From contig OW799237.1 in NCBI GenBank assembly GCA_941918925.1, positions 91,609,015 to 91,673,014 on the forward strand: a stretch of DNA of 64,000 bases, read 5' to 3'. Both the position numbers and the translations under genes were made by a program. Numbering within the stretch: the first letter of the stretch is position 1; each line of letters starts with the position of its first letter. The notes under the pieces are model-generated. The model was not told the origin of the DNA. It did no database searches and saw only the letters and a list, made by a program, of their open reading frames with translations. Source of the stretch: Phyto melanocephala (Eukaryota; Arthropoda; Insecta; Diptera; Rhinophoridae). Of this stretch, positions 40,101-55,100 are shown piece by piece.

Positions 40101-43100
40101 TTTTTAAAATCTATAGCAAACTCCAGTTATATTTTTGATAATCTCGGTCTCCACTTTTGATTTAGAAGTATTTATTTATATTTGTAATCAAAAAAGTTAT
40201 AAGATTTGGGAAAAAAAACCCAAGAGATCAGAATAGTGTTGCCATATCACTAAAACCTTTCAAGAGAGAGTGGAGAAAGTTTTTTGTATGGGGACCAAAC
40301 AACCTTAATGTACACAAGCATATTAGTATATAAACATGCTTACGGAGAAGAATTCAAATCAAATCAAATAAAAATTAAATAGTGAATTTTCTCATAAATA
40401 GGGAAGAATTACATTTCAAATACATTTAAAGCATTTTGTATTATTGAATGCCTTGATTCGGTCACTGAGTTTCCTTTTAAAAAAATATGATTTAAATGAC
40501 ATTTACCATAATAAAATGAAGCGCCGAACGAACGAATGAAGCAGGGAATCATGAATTACACTATCCACATCGCACAGTCTATAAGCCTGAAAAGTTGGAT
40601 GGAGGGAACCACTTGTAGCATGGTGCATGGTGCTCAAAGCATTTATTTTATTTGCTACAAGGCTAATGAAGTAAATCAGTAACAGAATAAGATTTTCAAA
40701 ACAAAAGAAGCCGAATACGTTGCCAAGTATTTTTTTTTTTTTTGTGAGAAGTCAATAGCACTCTGAAAAGTTTATAGTTGCCCGAACTCTGCAGATCTGC
40801 CAACTGTGCAAGAATCAGTTCTTAAACCTTAATTATCTATTTCTGTTGAGAAGGCCAAAGCACCGAGAAACATTCGTGGTTATATTAAGTCAGATACAGG
40901 GTCCAGCATCAGCCATAAAACTACCGCCGAAACTGTTTCATCGCTTGGGAATAAACCACAGCCCCTAACCTAGAACAAGTTTGAGGGGCTAACTGATTCC
41001 TGTACTACCAAATGAGTCTTTGTACAGAGAAAACAGTATCGATTGTGAGTACCGCAATCGTTGCCAATCGCATAGTTTAGTTGTGATAGTAGAATTTTAC
41101 GGTTATATCTACAGAATTTCGTTTCGGAATATAAAAATGTAGTCAGCACTAATAAATTATGATTCTTGCAATAGAAATTTTATAATCACATATGAAAAGT
41201 TCGATTGCAGGAACTGAACCATTCAAAGCATGTGATTTTCTATTTTCTGGGTGTGCTCAGCCTTAAATATATATACTCTGATCAGAGTTTTAGCTCTAGA
41301 AAGTCAAGACTTCAAGCAGCTAGAGGTGATGGTAATATCTCCATACCTTGTACTGCTATTACACCAAGGCTGTAACACTTCCCCGGGAGGATAGTGACGG
41401 GACATGGAAACTTCAAACATCATTAGAAACAGATGTATGTCGAGGAAGGTGATGTTTGTATAATATGCCTGGCGTATGCTGAGACAACAACGCATGTAAC
41501 TTGTACAGCACGGGCTAGTGGTATACTTAGGATTACAGGTAGGCAAACATAAAATGAGGATGCTATGTGAGACATTAGTCTGAAGAAGATGCTGGTTAAA
41601 CCAAAGAACTGTATGATAAGAAAGGCCGACAATCACCAGTAGGCAGTGTGAAATCATTTTTTAGTCTAGAGTCAATACTTGTGATAGTGCGGGGCTCAGT
41701 GAAGAGAGGAATTTCGTTTGATAGACTTGAAATCACTGGTAGAGCGAAGGAGGTCGAAAATCGATTTCAAATGGTAGTGGAACGAGAATGTTTGTAAATG
41801 AGATATATTTTGAATATTTTTTAAAGTTATTGTATATTGTCAATGATTTGGAACACAAAACAACACTTTTTAAAATTCTTGTTTTCAAATCTGTCTGTCT
41901 GTCTTTCTAAACTCAATTGCCATATAGACAACTTAATGGATTTTGATAAAATTTGCTAGTACCTTGATACCAGCGTTAACATATAGAGTACTCTTTGTCG
42001 CAAAGTAATATCTTTTTTCTAACAGAAATTAGAAAAATATCAACAACAAAAAATTAGCACTAGAAAATTGGTAAGAAACAAATGCATACGACAGAAGAAG
42101 GAATATAGAAGAAACTGCACTAACAGCGATACACTTTCAATTTGCACGATATCAGAAATTATCTTTAAATTAAAACAATACAATGAATGGTGCCAGAAAC
42201 GGGGACCGAGTTCAACTAGTATAAAAATTATTTTATTATTTTTAAACAAGAATTTTTCAATATCTTCGATGGCTCAGTAATATTTATATTATGGATTCTA
42301 CTCACCTCAGTGCCTTGTACTTTAAGTTTCATGTGATCTTCTCTAGTAGTTTTGCCATCTTTTCGTTTCTTCCAACAGTAGCCATCACGTCGATAACGCA
42401 CTTTCTTCCGGGAATACAATAAAAGAGAACCACTCTTCGGTCTAGAATTATTTAAAAAAACGTTAGTGCATGATTAAGCAAGGTGAAAATAAGTCTACTT
42501 AAGTTCTTTAAATTAACTTTTTAAATTAATATTAACTATAATTATAAGTAACGCGTTTTTACAAACCCGTTTCTGTACTTTAAATGAAAAATGTTTTTTA
42601 ATTTAAATTTATAATCACCCTGTTTAAGACAGGGTATTGATATCAAGAAAAAAGGTTTTAAGCTTAAGGTAAGGGAGAGCAGTAATCGATTTACAACTAT
42701 TTTTAATTGTATTGTACGATTTTTTAGGGTGCCCCGGTGGACTAAGGTTCCCCGGTGGACTAGTCATTTGTATGGTGGTCTGCTAGTTTAGGGGTTGTGG
42801 TTTCGATTCCCGCCAGAGACTCTGGACTTGTCTTCTTCTTTTCTATTACATTCTTACTTTTCTATTCAGGTATCACAAAGGGATTAATATAATGGACCCA
42901 AGTGAGCTGCACAACAGCTGTCTGTTCTACCTAAATTAACCTATTGTACGATTACCAATTATTATATTTATTCTTACGAATTAATTGCCTAATGACCAAT
43001 GTAATGGATTCGTTAAGCATTTAAACAACAATAACCACTACGATTTATTTATTTAATAGAGAAAGAACTCAATGTGACCTAAGCTAAAGCGTTCGTTTTT

Positions 43101-46100
43101 AAGATTATAAGACAAGAGATGCTGTCACGTCTGGCCATCCCTGAAGCAGCCGATCTGCTAAGGATTTCGCAGCGTGCATGTGAAGATATCGTAGAAAACT
43201 CAGCTTAGCATTTAGCAATCTTTGTAGAGAATTTTAAGAAAATGTTCCCTTATAAAAGTCACACAGTTCATATTCGCGAATACAAATTAGATTTTTGGAA
43301 GCTCTAAGGCCGAGGCCACGCAATGAGCGACAAAGCGGTGAACGGCTAAGCGGTGAGCGGCAAAAAATTAAAACATATGGAATACTACTGAACTGGACAT
43401 GCAATGAGCGGCAGTTCTGAGCGGCTAAACGACGCCGCTCAGGAATAAAATTTGTTCTAATTTCAAACTCGCCGCTCTGCCGTTCATTGCGTGGCCTCTG
43501 CCTAAAGAAAGTTTACGGTAGCGTCTTGCTGAGTAGCAGCAAAGTAAGAGAAAAACATTGAAATATTTTTTTTTCATTCAGAGCAAAAACAACTATAGAA
43601 ATGCTGTTATGCCTTGCAGGTAAGCAAGTTGTATTGCGAAGGCTTTAAAGTGGTCAATAACAAATAGCACAGCTTAATGCAAGCAGTAAAAATGCGCTTA
43701 TGTTTTCAACTAAACATTAGTCATACAAATTGTGTGCCCCTTGTAAGCCGGTATGTATGAAGAAGTTTAGATTTTGTCCCCTACAAACTTGCTTACAGTT
43801 AAGCATACATTTCCATTGGCCACTTATTAACTGTTAAACGCTAAACGCGTGTAACCTACTCTTGGGTGGCTACATTTTACGCCACCTTGTATAAATGTTT
43901 CTGCAAGTGGTTAAACAAAAACATGATAATACCACGTTTTAATTATAATTTAATTAAAATCGAAATTTTTAATTTATATCAAGAAATGAATGACTAACCT
44001 TGTTTTAACTTCTTTTGACTGCCAGTCATTGTGTTTATCAAAACTGATAAGAATCGCTGCGATTTCCTGAAAATATAAAAAAAAGAACAATGAATAAACA
44101 AATCCAGCAGCATGTTTAAGTAGTTAAATTAAGATAAATATTTGTTAAAATATCTGACGTATGAGATAACTTATTTAAAAAAAATAATGATTATTAAACA
44201 AATAATATTTTGTTTTTATTTTCCAAGTTTAACAGTGTGTGTTAAAAGTAGAAGAATACTCGCGTTGCTTTTGAAATAAAGTTTCTTGCTGAAAACTAAA
44301 TACTAAATTAATGTATTTAATACTAAGTTGTGTTTTGAAAGTTTTCCTAAATAACAAAATTATTTTAATAAAACTTTGTTCAATAGAAAATCAAAAATAC
44401 CACCCGTTTTATTAACTTATTTTTTTTTTTTTTGGTTTGTGCTAAACTTTCAATGCCGACCTTGCCTCTTGATATAAATCTTAATTTTTAAGTTTTAGGC
44501 TTTTGTGAAAATATCAAAAACATCAAATAAATGTGCTGAATTTTATAAATTTTTCATACATTTTTATGAAGGTCTTTCAAGTGTAGTATTTTTTTTTTTC
44601 TATTTATTATTGGCAAAGACGTGCGTAAACATGTCTAACATCTGTACGTTATAGCTAAAAAGAAGAAAAAACATCATAAATATTGCTAAAAATCTAACAA
44701 AAATATATACACACACACACACATACATACATTCATACATATAAATATTGTATCGTTAAAATAACACAAAATCATTGAAACGTTCAAACGCTGATTGAAT
44801 CAGAAGTACCATTTACTCGAATACTTTTGAATCTTCTTGCAAAAGTGAAAAGGAAAAAACCAACTTTGCATCTTTATTGCACGGAAACGGAAATAGATTT
44901 TAAATATGTTTTACAAGTGGATTTTAGATACTTGATTTGATATTCTAGATTTATTTACTTCTTTATTTTGTTTTTAACATACACAAACAGACAGTAATAT
45001 TGAAATATACACACATGCAATCCTTTATATTTTATGACACATGTTAAACGTATAAAAATTCACAATATTTTACAGTGCACATACATTGAATAAAAGCAGA
45101 TAAAGGCATACTTAAAGTAACTATTCTTAATGATCAAACAGAAGTATGGAAACCATGGTTGCGGACGTAACAAAATTTTTCATAAAAAATAAACGTTTAA
45201 AATACGCCGGAGAATTCAGTTTATAGCAGGGTACACTTATACAAGGTGGCGGTGCCAGCCCAGCTGACAATATTTTTGTGTTCTGGAGTATGTCAAACTA
45301 CATATTAAAAAAATGATTTCAACTCCGGAAATTGTGTCGCTCTCCTTTACGCTATCATCTTATGTAATTACACCATGGTTTATAGAATCTAATTTTTTTC
45401 TCTATCATATTTTCTTTTACTCGTATTTTAAAACACTCTCTCAACAATGTTGCCATATTTTCAAAATAATTCCATAAAAATTCAGTATATTAATCTTGAT
45501 ACATTTGTTTTTCAGAAAAATGTATTTTTAGAAAGATTATTGATTGAAAATTAAGTCTACACACAAAGAAAAAACACAGTTGTGGTAATTATAATCTAAC
45601 AGCAACATACTATGATTGAATTGTAGGACTTAAACATATAATGGATGCAAGTAATCATTATTATGTTTAATGAAAATATCATATTATGACTACAAATGAT
45701 ATGAGCAATCTTCGCCCCTTTTAGAATCAAATTGTCATTTTTTCTCTTATTTAAATTGATTGTACTTTAGAGTGATTCACCTTACATACAAAAAACAAAA
45801 ATGTGCCAGTCAACCCGCTAGGATTAAAGATAGTGTAAAAAAAATCCAAAAATATTATTTTTTTATTTTTTTGCCACGCCTTCAAATACTGTCATTTTTT
45901 GTCCGATCATTACATTTTGTATACCGGTGTTCATGGCTCTGTAAGGCCTACATTTCTGTATTTAATAGTTTTTTACTATAATGCCGAGTTCTGGTTATAA
46001 CATTAAAAAACTCGGTTCGTATCCACCCTAATGCTGAATATTTTTGAACGTTTTTTGGTTGTCATAAAATTAATGACAAAACAAAATAAAAAGAACTATC

Positions 46101-49100
46101 AATTGTTTTCGATACCCAAATATGTTTACTGAGAATATAGTATGATCGAATTGATCATATCGCCACCATGGTTTTTCTCTACCTGTAAAACGGGAACGAC
46201 AAAATAATACTCTGAGATTTTTCACCATTTTGTTTGAAGGTATTATTCACATTTAATTCGGTCCTAGTTGCAACTAAGTATATATTTTAAAATATGATGT
46301 AAATTCTACTTTAAAAAACTTCCCTTATTTTAGTGGACATCCGAATTGATTGTGTCTGTTAGAACTATATGTATAGTATTTGCCGCTTTTAAGACTGAGA
46401 GTCACAGTAAAGGCAACTATATATAAAGGTATTCCACAATAGATATTTCAATTAGAAATACAGCAAATACGACAAAATCTTTTCCACAAAGGATTCCGCA
46501 AAATATTTATGAAACTTTATTAAAATTAACAAAATAAAACGTGAAACGTAGGAAGTAATTTTTTCGTGCACACTTTCTTTAAAAATTAAGAAACCATTTC
46601 GTTTATATTTTCAGATTACAAACTATACAAAATGGAAATTTTTTTCTGTCACTTAAGTAGCTCTCGTTTTCATATTCGCAACGACAGCCCCATTTGAGAG
46701 CAATTTCCATAACATCTTTAAAAATTTATGACCGCAGCGCTCGAATTTCTGCAACAACATTGGCGTTGAGTTTAAAAATTGTCTCTGGCAAATCTGGTGA
46801 ATGCGCTGGTTAAATAATTTCCGAATTTGTGGAAATTACTGGCTTCCAAAAAAATTTTACTTAAAAGTGCCATTGTGTCTGGGAAAGTGTGGGGTTCCCC
46901 GGTAGACAAGTCAGTAGTGTGCTGTTCTTCAAGTCTGGTGTGCTTCTCTTTCACTTCTTTTATATTTTATTCAGGTATCGCAAAGGTTTCAATATGATGG
47001 ACCCAAGTGAGCTGCACAACAGCTGCCTTTTCTACCTATCTACCTCGTAAAGTGTGGGCAATGGCTCTATTCTGCTGAAACCACATATCAGGTCTGTTTT
47101 CTAGAGCTGGACGTAAATCATAAACTCATTAACTTCATTTCTTCATTTTATAAGAAGTAAGACCCAATGATATTTTTGGATGCAATGCCACACCATAATG
47201 TATATCTAATAGGGTGCAGATAGCGTTGGTAAATGTTGGTTGTATTTTCAGAACTCTAGTTTTGTTTAAGACTATTAACAAAGCCATTCAGAAAATGAGC
47301 TTAAGTAATCACTCATAATTAGATTTTAAATAAAGTTGATTACATTTTTGGTCAACTTTAAAATTAAGACGTTGTCGAAGATCTGCGAATTTAAATCCTT
47401 ACACCAATTGCACCTTATATTAGAATAACAGCAGATCTTTTTTTAAAAGCGCCGTAGTGATGTGCGATACTTTCCTGAGCAGAACGCTTTCTAATAGATG
47501 CTTCTGGTGTTTTGTTAGCACTTTGCTCTGCACGTTCAATATTTTCTGCAGTACGAATTTAATGTGGGATACCGGTTTAAGGCAAATCTCTTACGGTGTC
47601 ATGTTGGTTTTACCAACCTGTAAAAGATAGCTTCAGAGGGGGGTGAAATTCTAAAGTTGAAATGTCGGCAGTATACTATTTGCGTTAAAATAATTGGTCG
47701 CTGACAAATCTTTTATTCAGGTTCTCTGTTCAGTTGTGAATCACTCCATTATTTATTCTACAGATTTTATTTATATAATTTGAAAAACGAAAATTAAGAA
47801 AAAATATACAAACGAAAAAATTATTAAATTTTTAAACTCCTTGGCGACTTTTTAACTATCCTGTAAATGGATTTTTTGTGAAAAAAAAATTTGAATATTT
47901 CAAAATCACGAAGTTCTTACATTCCACCTAATTATCGATAATAAATGATACATTATTCTTTTTTTTTTACTTTTATTTTGTTATCGTTTGAATATAACTT
48001 ACAACAATTTTAATATTTTTTTTTTAATTTTAATAATAGTTTTCATTAAGTTTTTAAAAACTAAACAGCGTATATTAAAAACTGCTCTTATATAAATGAA
48101 ACGCACTGTCTGAACCACCACAACAAACAAGTGTGTGATGTATGAGTGTATTTGAAATTAGCGACAATATGTCACTTTAAAGTGGCTTATATAATGGACT
48201 ACTACCACAAATGCTTACCAAATAAATAAAACCAAAAAAGACAAAAATCTGACATGAACTCTTTTTTATACCAAAAAAATAAATCACACACATCAGCTTT
48301 ACCAAAAACTGAAAGAAAAAAAAATATACCCGCTTAATTATTCATAAACTGCCATATGACTACTGATTGAGAGAGATTGTGAGCCGAATAAAAAATAAAC
48401 AAAATGGAGCATCATTTATTGAAAATGATTACAAAAACAAAATGTGTTTTTGTTGTTCCTGCTATACCAAAGCAATTTTTATAAATATTAAAATATAAAA
48501 CATTTCGTTTTTTTTTTAATATTTTTTTTTTTTTCATTTTTTTGTTATTAATTGATTAATTTTTATGGAAGACCTCATTACAACAACACCCAGGCTAGGT
48601 GGAAAGACCTAGGCCAACGCCAACATTTCAAGTTAAACATTTTGCATAAATAATTCCAAAGACAATAAAAATAACTCGCGAGTAAAACCAACAAAATTAA
48701 AAAAATAATAATAATAAAAACACCAAAATGACTTCTTATATGACACCTGTAAATTAAAGGATTGTGGTTTATTGCTCTGTGTCAGAGTGTGTTGTCATGT
48801 AAATATCCGTAAATACATGTGTTCTCCTTTAGTAATGGTCGCTCAACCACACACATGCCACTGGCCAGTTTAGATGCAGAATAAAAATTCGTGCAGAACG
48901 GTGAGGAAAGAAGGGGGGGGGGTAGCCTCATACACACTGTTGTCATGGTGTTTGTGTGTCAAGGAGAACAAACACTTTCACATGACACGCACACACATGC
49001 ATAGACATACTTTGTTACTTTTCTGGTCCTGTCTCTTGTGGTTAAATAAAAATTTTTAAATCATTTCCTGCCCAGCATATTTTAGCACACATATGTACAT

Positions 49101-52100
49101 GTACATGCAATAACTCTTTAAGTAATGGAAGGACTTTACACATACATACATACATGCATACATTCATCTAGGTGTAAATGTGTGGAGTAGGAAATTGTAA
49201 AAATATTTACTTGGATAGCAATAACAAATTTTCATTAGGGCATAAAATTGTTCCTACACACACTTTCACACATACAAGTACATACTTTGGTGAAGCTAAA
49301 TTTACGTAGAGAAGGAGTTGAAGTTGTTATTTAAAGAGCGTGTGTGTACATGGTTTTGTATGCTATTCATACACAAACTTATCTATATGTGTGTGTGAAT
49401 GGGTATGTTTGTTTGTATGTTCATGTAATAGCAGCGATACTTTTTATTATAAACAAGGTGCGAAAAACCACTTCCTTCCGGGTGGCTTGTGGTATGTGTG
49501 CACTTTAACATGTATGCAATTTTGTTCTTATTTTCTTCAGTTTTTTTAGGGTCCAGACATTTTATGTGGTGATGGTCAAGTTTTTAAGATGCCACAAATA
49601 AATACACGTTAAAAATTAATGTATTCGATAAGATGTTTTATAAAATTTTTAGGGATTTTATGAAAAACGATTTGATGGAACATATGGAGTTCATTTTTAA
49701 TAACGAAATTTAATTCTTGATGCTAGATTATCATCTGGAGGCACTTTTTTGCTTTATAAATAAAAAATTAATTAAAACTTAAATTTCATTTGCTACGTTT
49801 GGTTATTGAAATTCCATAGTCCCGGGGGAATTGGGGGGGACAAAATTTAATAAAAATAAAAATATTCATTTTGACTGTCTTCCATTTCTTGCAATTTATT
49901 CATATACTAGCTGACCCGGTCCACATTGCTGGACCTAAGCAAACATTAGTGTTGTATAACCACACGATTTAAATTGAGCTTTTAACGAAATTGACGGCCT
50001 TCAAATAAAAATCCATGGAATACCTATCATAAAGTTTTTTTACAGAATATCTTACATATGGTGTAGGTATGGGCTCAATCTAAAAAGAAACGTATATATT
50101 TAAGGCCAGCGAAGAGACAATGTTTTTTTGTTTTTTCATTTGTTGTAAAAACGTATAAATTGTTTGGCGTGCCAACTCGGGAGCAAGTCACATACAACTG
50201 GCCGTGTGAAAAACATGAATTTTCCAAAATTAAGCCCGCAATAGTCAATGATTGGCCTTGTGCTTTGTTGATGGTAATAGCAAAGGCAAGACGCAAAGGG
50301 AATTGAAGAAGCTTGAATTGGAATGGTAAATCGTTGGAAATCATCGAAATTCGTGAAATAAATACGTCTTCACCTTTGAATCTGCCACCGATGATTGTTG
50401 CCTCGTTTAAATTTGGTGAACAGTTTTTGATGGTCAAACTGGTTCCGTTTTATTCCGGGTGGTTCCAATGAGTTCAAAAATTCATATATTTTTTATATAA
50501 CATGGGCTACTGATTAGAACTGAACAAAGTTTAAAAGCTGTCTAATGTGAAAAGTAATCAAATCTATTAGTTAGTCGACTTAAAAATGCGGGATTCACAA
50601 CAGATGGGGATTAGAACAGGGAATTTGTTTTTAACAACTTACATGTATGGCATTTTAAAGGCTACATATCTGTCATTTATACTCACTTTGTTATTGAACA
50701 TTATAGTGTATTCGAATTTTCTACCAACAGAGCGTTATATGTGGGATGTCTTGCTTTATTTCTTTAATTTAAAAGCAAATTTGAAGCAAGCCGAAGCTTA
50801 TGGTGGACGTGCTATATCGGTTTAAACATGTGAGAGATGGTTGGAGAGCCAAAAAAGTTTAAAGACTAGACGAGAGCTTACAAATTCATTTTGAGTTATT
50901 AAGCGGCAATTTTAAAACGCTTGCGAGCAGCAGTTTTTAAGAGATAGTAGTGAAATTGCGTACCATAAGATTCAAGCCGAGAGACCTTAAAAGACGATTT
51001 TGCATGTCAAAAATGTTGCCATAAAAGAAAATCATTTTTTCAACGAATCAGTACTTGCGTTGAACAATAATCTATTAGGTACATATATGAAGCCCGGCTA
51101 GTCAGCTGACTCTACACCAAAGCCATCCATGGAAATAAAATAATGCTCTGTAATTAGTGGCAACAAAAGGGTCCAAAATACGACCCTGCATTGAATTGAC
51201 CGAAAAGGTCCCAGAATATGCGGTCAGATATGAAACCGTAATATAGCATTATCACGCAGCACAGCTACATGATGCAATACCTCTTAAAAACTATTCAGAA
51301 AGAAATGGCTGGAAAATGTTGCCTCACCCGCCTTAAGAGCCAGACCATACTGCATCCTAGTGCTATTTTTTTCTATCGAAGCAGAACACTCTCTTTAAGA
51401 AACGCTTCACTTCAGAACAGGGTATCCAAAAGCGGCTTGATACAATGTTGACCTCAAATGATGAGCAGTTAATTTGGAGTGGAGTCCATATCATTCCAAA
51501 AAAATTATGAAAAAAGGTCAAAGCCAACAAAAACCAATATTTTTAGATTTATATTGTACTATTGTTTCAAAGTAAAATCTAAAAATTTAGCACTTTACAG
51601 AGACCCCCTATTTAAACGAAAGAGAAAGTACCACAAAATCTAACTAGAAGAAGAAAGACAGTCTCATTTAAGAATAATTAGTGCATACACTTTTTCTAAA
51701 AAAAATTCTTAACATCACTTATTTAGTGTTTTGACCTTTTCTTTTCTTTAAATATTAACAATGATTATTTCAGCTTAAGGTCTTTTTTTTCAATAAAAAA
51801 TGTTGTTTATAATTTTAATATTTGTCTCAATATTTCGCTGCTCCAACGGACAAAATTTTTATTACAAAACAAGTAAGAGTGCTATATTCGGCCATGCCGA
51901 ATCTTATATACCCTTCACAACGTGTAGTCATGCAATAACAGTAGTTTGTATCACCATTCATCTCATATGAAATACGTACATACATATAAAAAACATACAT
52001 ATATAAAAACATCCCATTTCAAAATTAAAAATTAACGTATGTTTGTTAAAAGAAATAAAAAAAAATTTTTTTAAAAAATTTTTTAAAAAAATTAAAAAAA

Positions 52101-55100
52101 AAAATTAAAAAATTAAAAAAAAATAATTAAGATATAAGTAATAAATATAAACAAAAAAAAATAAAAAAAAATAATAAAAATATAAATAATATATTAAATA
52201 AAAAATAAAAAAAAATAAAAAATAAAAATTAAAAAAAAAAAATATAAAAATAAAAAAAAAATTTTTTGGCTCAGCTGGGATTCGATCCCACGTTTACTTT
52301 AATCAATATACAAGTTTGTATGTATGTATGTTGTTGTTGTAATGTTGTTTTTGTGAAAAAAAAAAATCGAGGTGGTCGTGGGTTTTGGCTCATATCTCAG
52401 TTGTTTATGTACCGATGTTTCTGATTTTCAATACCGATCTACTCCCGAATATTTCTGATATTCTAATACCTTACCCGGGTCCAACCTATGTCGGGGGGCT
52501 TCAAAAAGTTGATTTCAACATACACACGGACATACGGTCAGACGGACAGACTGACAGAGCTTAATCGACTCCCCTATTCATAAGCTTTCAGAAAATATAT
52601 AGTTTATGGGGTCGGAAATGAAAATTGTAAAAATTTCACACGGAATGACAAACCTATATATACCCTTTCTCACTGTGTGAAGGTTATAAAAAGACCTAAA
52701 GCTAAAAAATTTAATGTTAAAATTTCTTAACATCATGCTTAAGCTTAAACCTTGTAGCCTGTACAATTTTTGTCAGTGTTCTTAAGCATTTTCCTTATAC
52801 CATCTCATTGTTGAGATTGTTGTAGTTGAGTGCACCCAAGTATAGGTGACCAAAAATACTTTATGTAAATGTGTTAATATACAAAATAAAACAAAATTAC
52901 ATCCTGAGGCTCACGTACTGCTAAAAGTTAACAATTCACATGAAAAAATTCTGTTTTTTTTTCTGAGGATTTTTAATTTTTATTTAACATTTTCGCTGTT
53001 TTACTTGTGAATTAAGAGCAACCGCAAATATTCATTTGTCCGATGTAAAGTTCAACGTCGTCCTTCGCTGGCTTAAACCATAAAGTGCATTTCAATTCTA
53101 AAGGATGAAGCGAGGCAAAAAATGGACAGTAGCGGTGGTAAATGAAGTCCGGAACGATGATGTTGATTATGATGGGTTTTTGAAATGATACACAACATAT
53201 TTTAATACAGCATTACAACATGCTACTTATATTTATAAAATAGTCCGTGAAATGAAAGTGGTAACGTTTAAGAGTTTAATACTACTGGACAAATACTTAA
53301 TACCAAGCATTTAATACATTCGCACATAATGTCACATACTCATACCCTTTTTGATGTGAGTAAGCGAATGCCAAGCAAAAGTATATAAAAAACAAGTTGA
53401 CTAAATTAAAAATAAAAGTTTATTAAAATACCAAAATAATAATAAAAAGAAAACAAATGACAAACGAACACGTAAAATTTGGTGTACGGCAAAAAAAAAA
53501 ATTAAAAAATGTACAACAACAACAAAACAAGTGAATAAATGGGCCCATACGAAGTAAAGCAACATTCCAAACATTGGTTAAATGGAAGTCAACCTGTACG
53601 TATGTTAAATATGTACGAGCAAAGAGTATTTGGTTGGATGGTTGTTAGTTAAATAGTTGGTTGGATGGTTGATTTTATTCGTAAACAGTATGAAGACTTT
53701 TGACCAGCAAACATTTTGTTGTATAAAAAAAAATATAAAATTATAGTGTTTTCCAATCTCTAACACAGAAAAAAATTATAAAAAAATTTTGAAGAAAACC
53801 ATATTCTTGATGTTCAACAATGTCCAAATATTTATAAAATCACACATACTCAAATTATTTTTAAGATGGAATAGCAATTATAAATAAAATTTTTTAAAAT
53901 TTTTAAACTTACAATTTTACAATTTTAAAAAATTTTAAAAATATTATATAGATATTCAAAAAATTTAATTTAAATATGAAATTATACTAATCGTCGCTTT
54001 AATGTTCAAAATATTTAGACAGAATTAAAAATTAAAAAATCTAAAAGAAACAATAAAGAAAATTAATACCTTTTTTAACAATGTTTTTTTCTACAATGTT
54101 TAAAAACAATTGAACTTAAGTTTAAAAACGAATTAACAATTTCGAACTTAGAAAATTTTAAAGAAATTAAATAAAAATTTTAAATTTTTTCAAAATAAAA
54201 CATCATACTAAAGAATGAGATCGATAAAACCCTAACACGAATAAAACGCAATAACTTTGAAACGAATTAATCCATTTTAATGAAAATAGCGTGGTTTAAC
54301 AATAAACTAACAGTATAATGCTTTTTGTAAAAATTCAGCTTTTTTTGATGAACTGTTTCACCTTTTCCTTAATTGAGACCATGAGGGTTTTGATGGTATC
54401 CTTAGTAACTTTATTGCTGGAATAAGACCATTTCTGGGAAAAAATTTTAGTAGTATTAGCAACTTGTTTTGTATCCTTCAGCACTCTTTTGACTAAAGCC
54501 CAGTAACGTTCGATGGGCCTTAGTTCTGGACAATTAGGTGGATTTGCTTCTTTTGGCACTACCACTATATTATTTGTTTCATACCATTCTTCGCCCTGGG
54601 AGCTGAGAAAAGTCGGCAAGAACGTAAGTCTCATCATCCATAATACAACACTCATATTTGTTGATAAAATTTCTAAGCAGTTCTTTGGCACGACTCTTTG
54701 CATCCAAGTTTTTCTTCGAATTTCTGTCTGGCACTTTCTGAACCTTGTAGGACTTAAGGCCTTCATATCTTTTAACCTTCCTTACAAAATAATCGGAACA
54801 GTTTGCTTTTAAGGCGGCTTTACGGTTTGAGAGGTTGGGATTTTGGTTTAGAAGACTAACAATCTTTGAAGCTAACTGTGGGTCAGTTATACCTTTTTTA
54901 GCTCCACTTCCAGCTTTCCTTTTAATACTACGACGTTCGTTATACACTTTTATCACACGCGAAACTGTTTGTCGTGACACCTTTATCTCATTTGCAATAG
55001 ATTTGTAAGTACGACTGGGATTTTTTAAAAAAATTGTTATTATTTTTTCACGCACTTTTTCTTCGGAATCCATTTTCAAACAAATTAATAATCCGATTAT

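Noticed and set aside
41304..41657. possible LINE C-terminus (Cys/His-bearing frames, both strands)
   Set aside because: No RNase H or zinc-knuckle spacing could be followed and there is no tail or target duplication.
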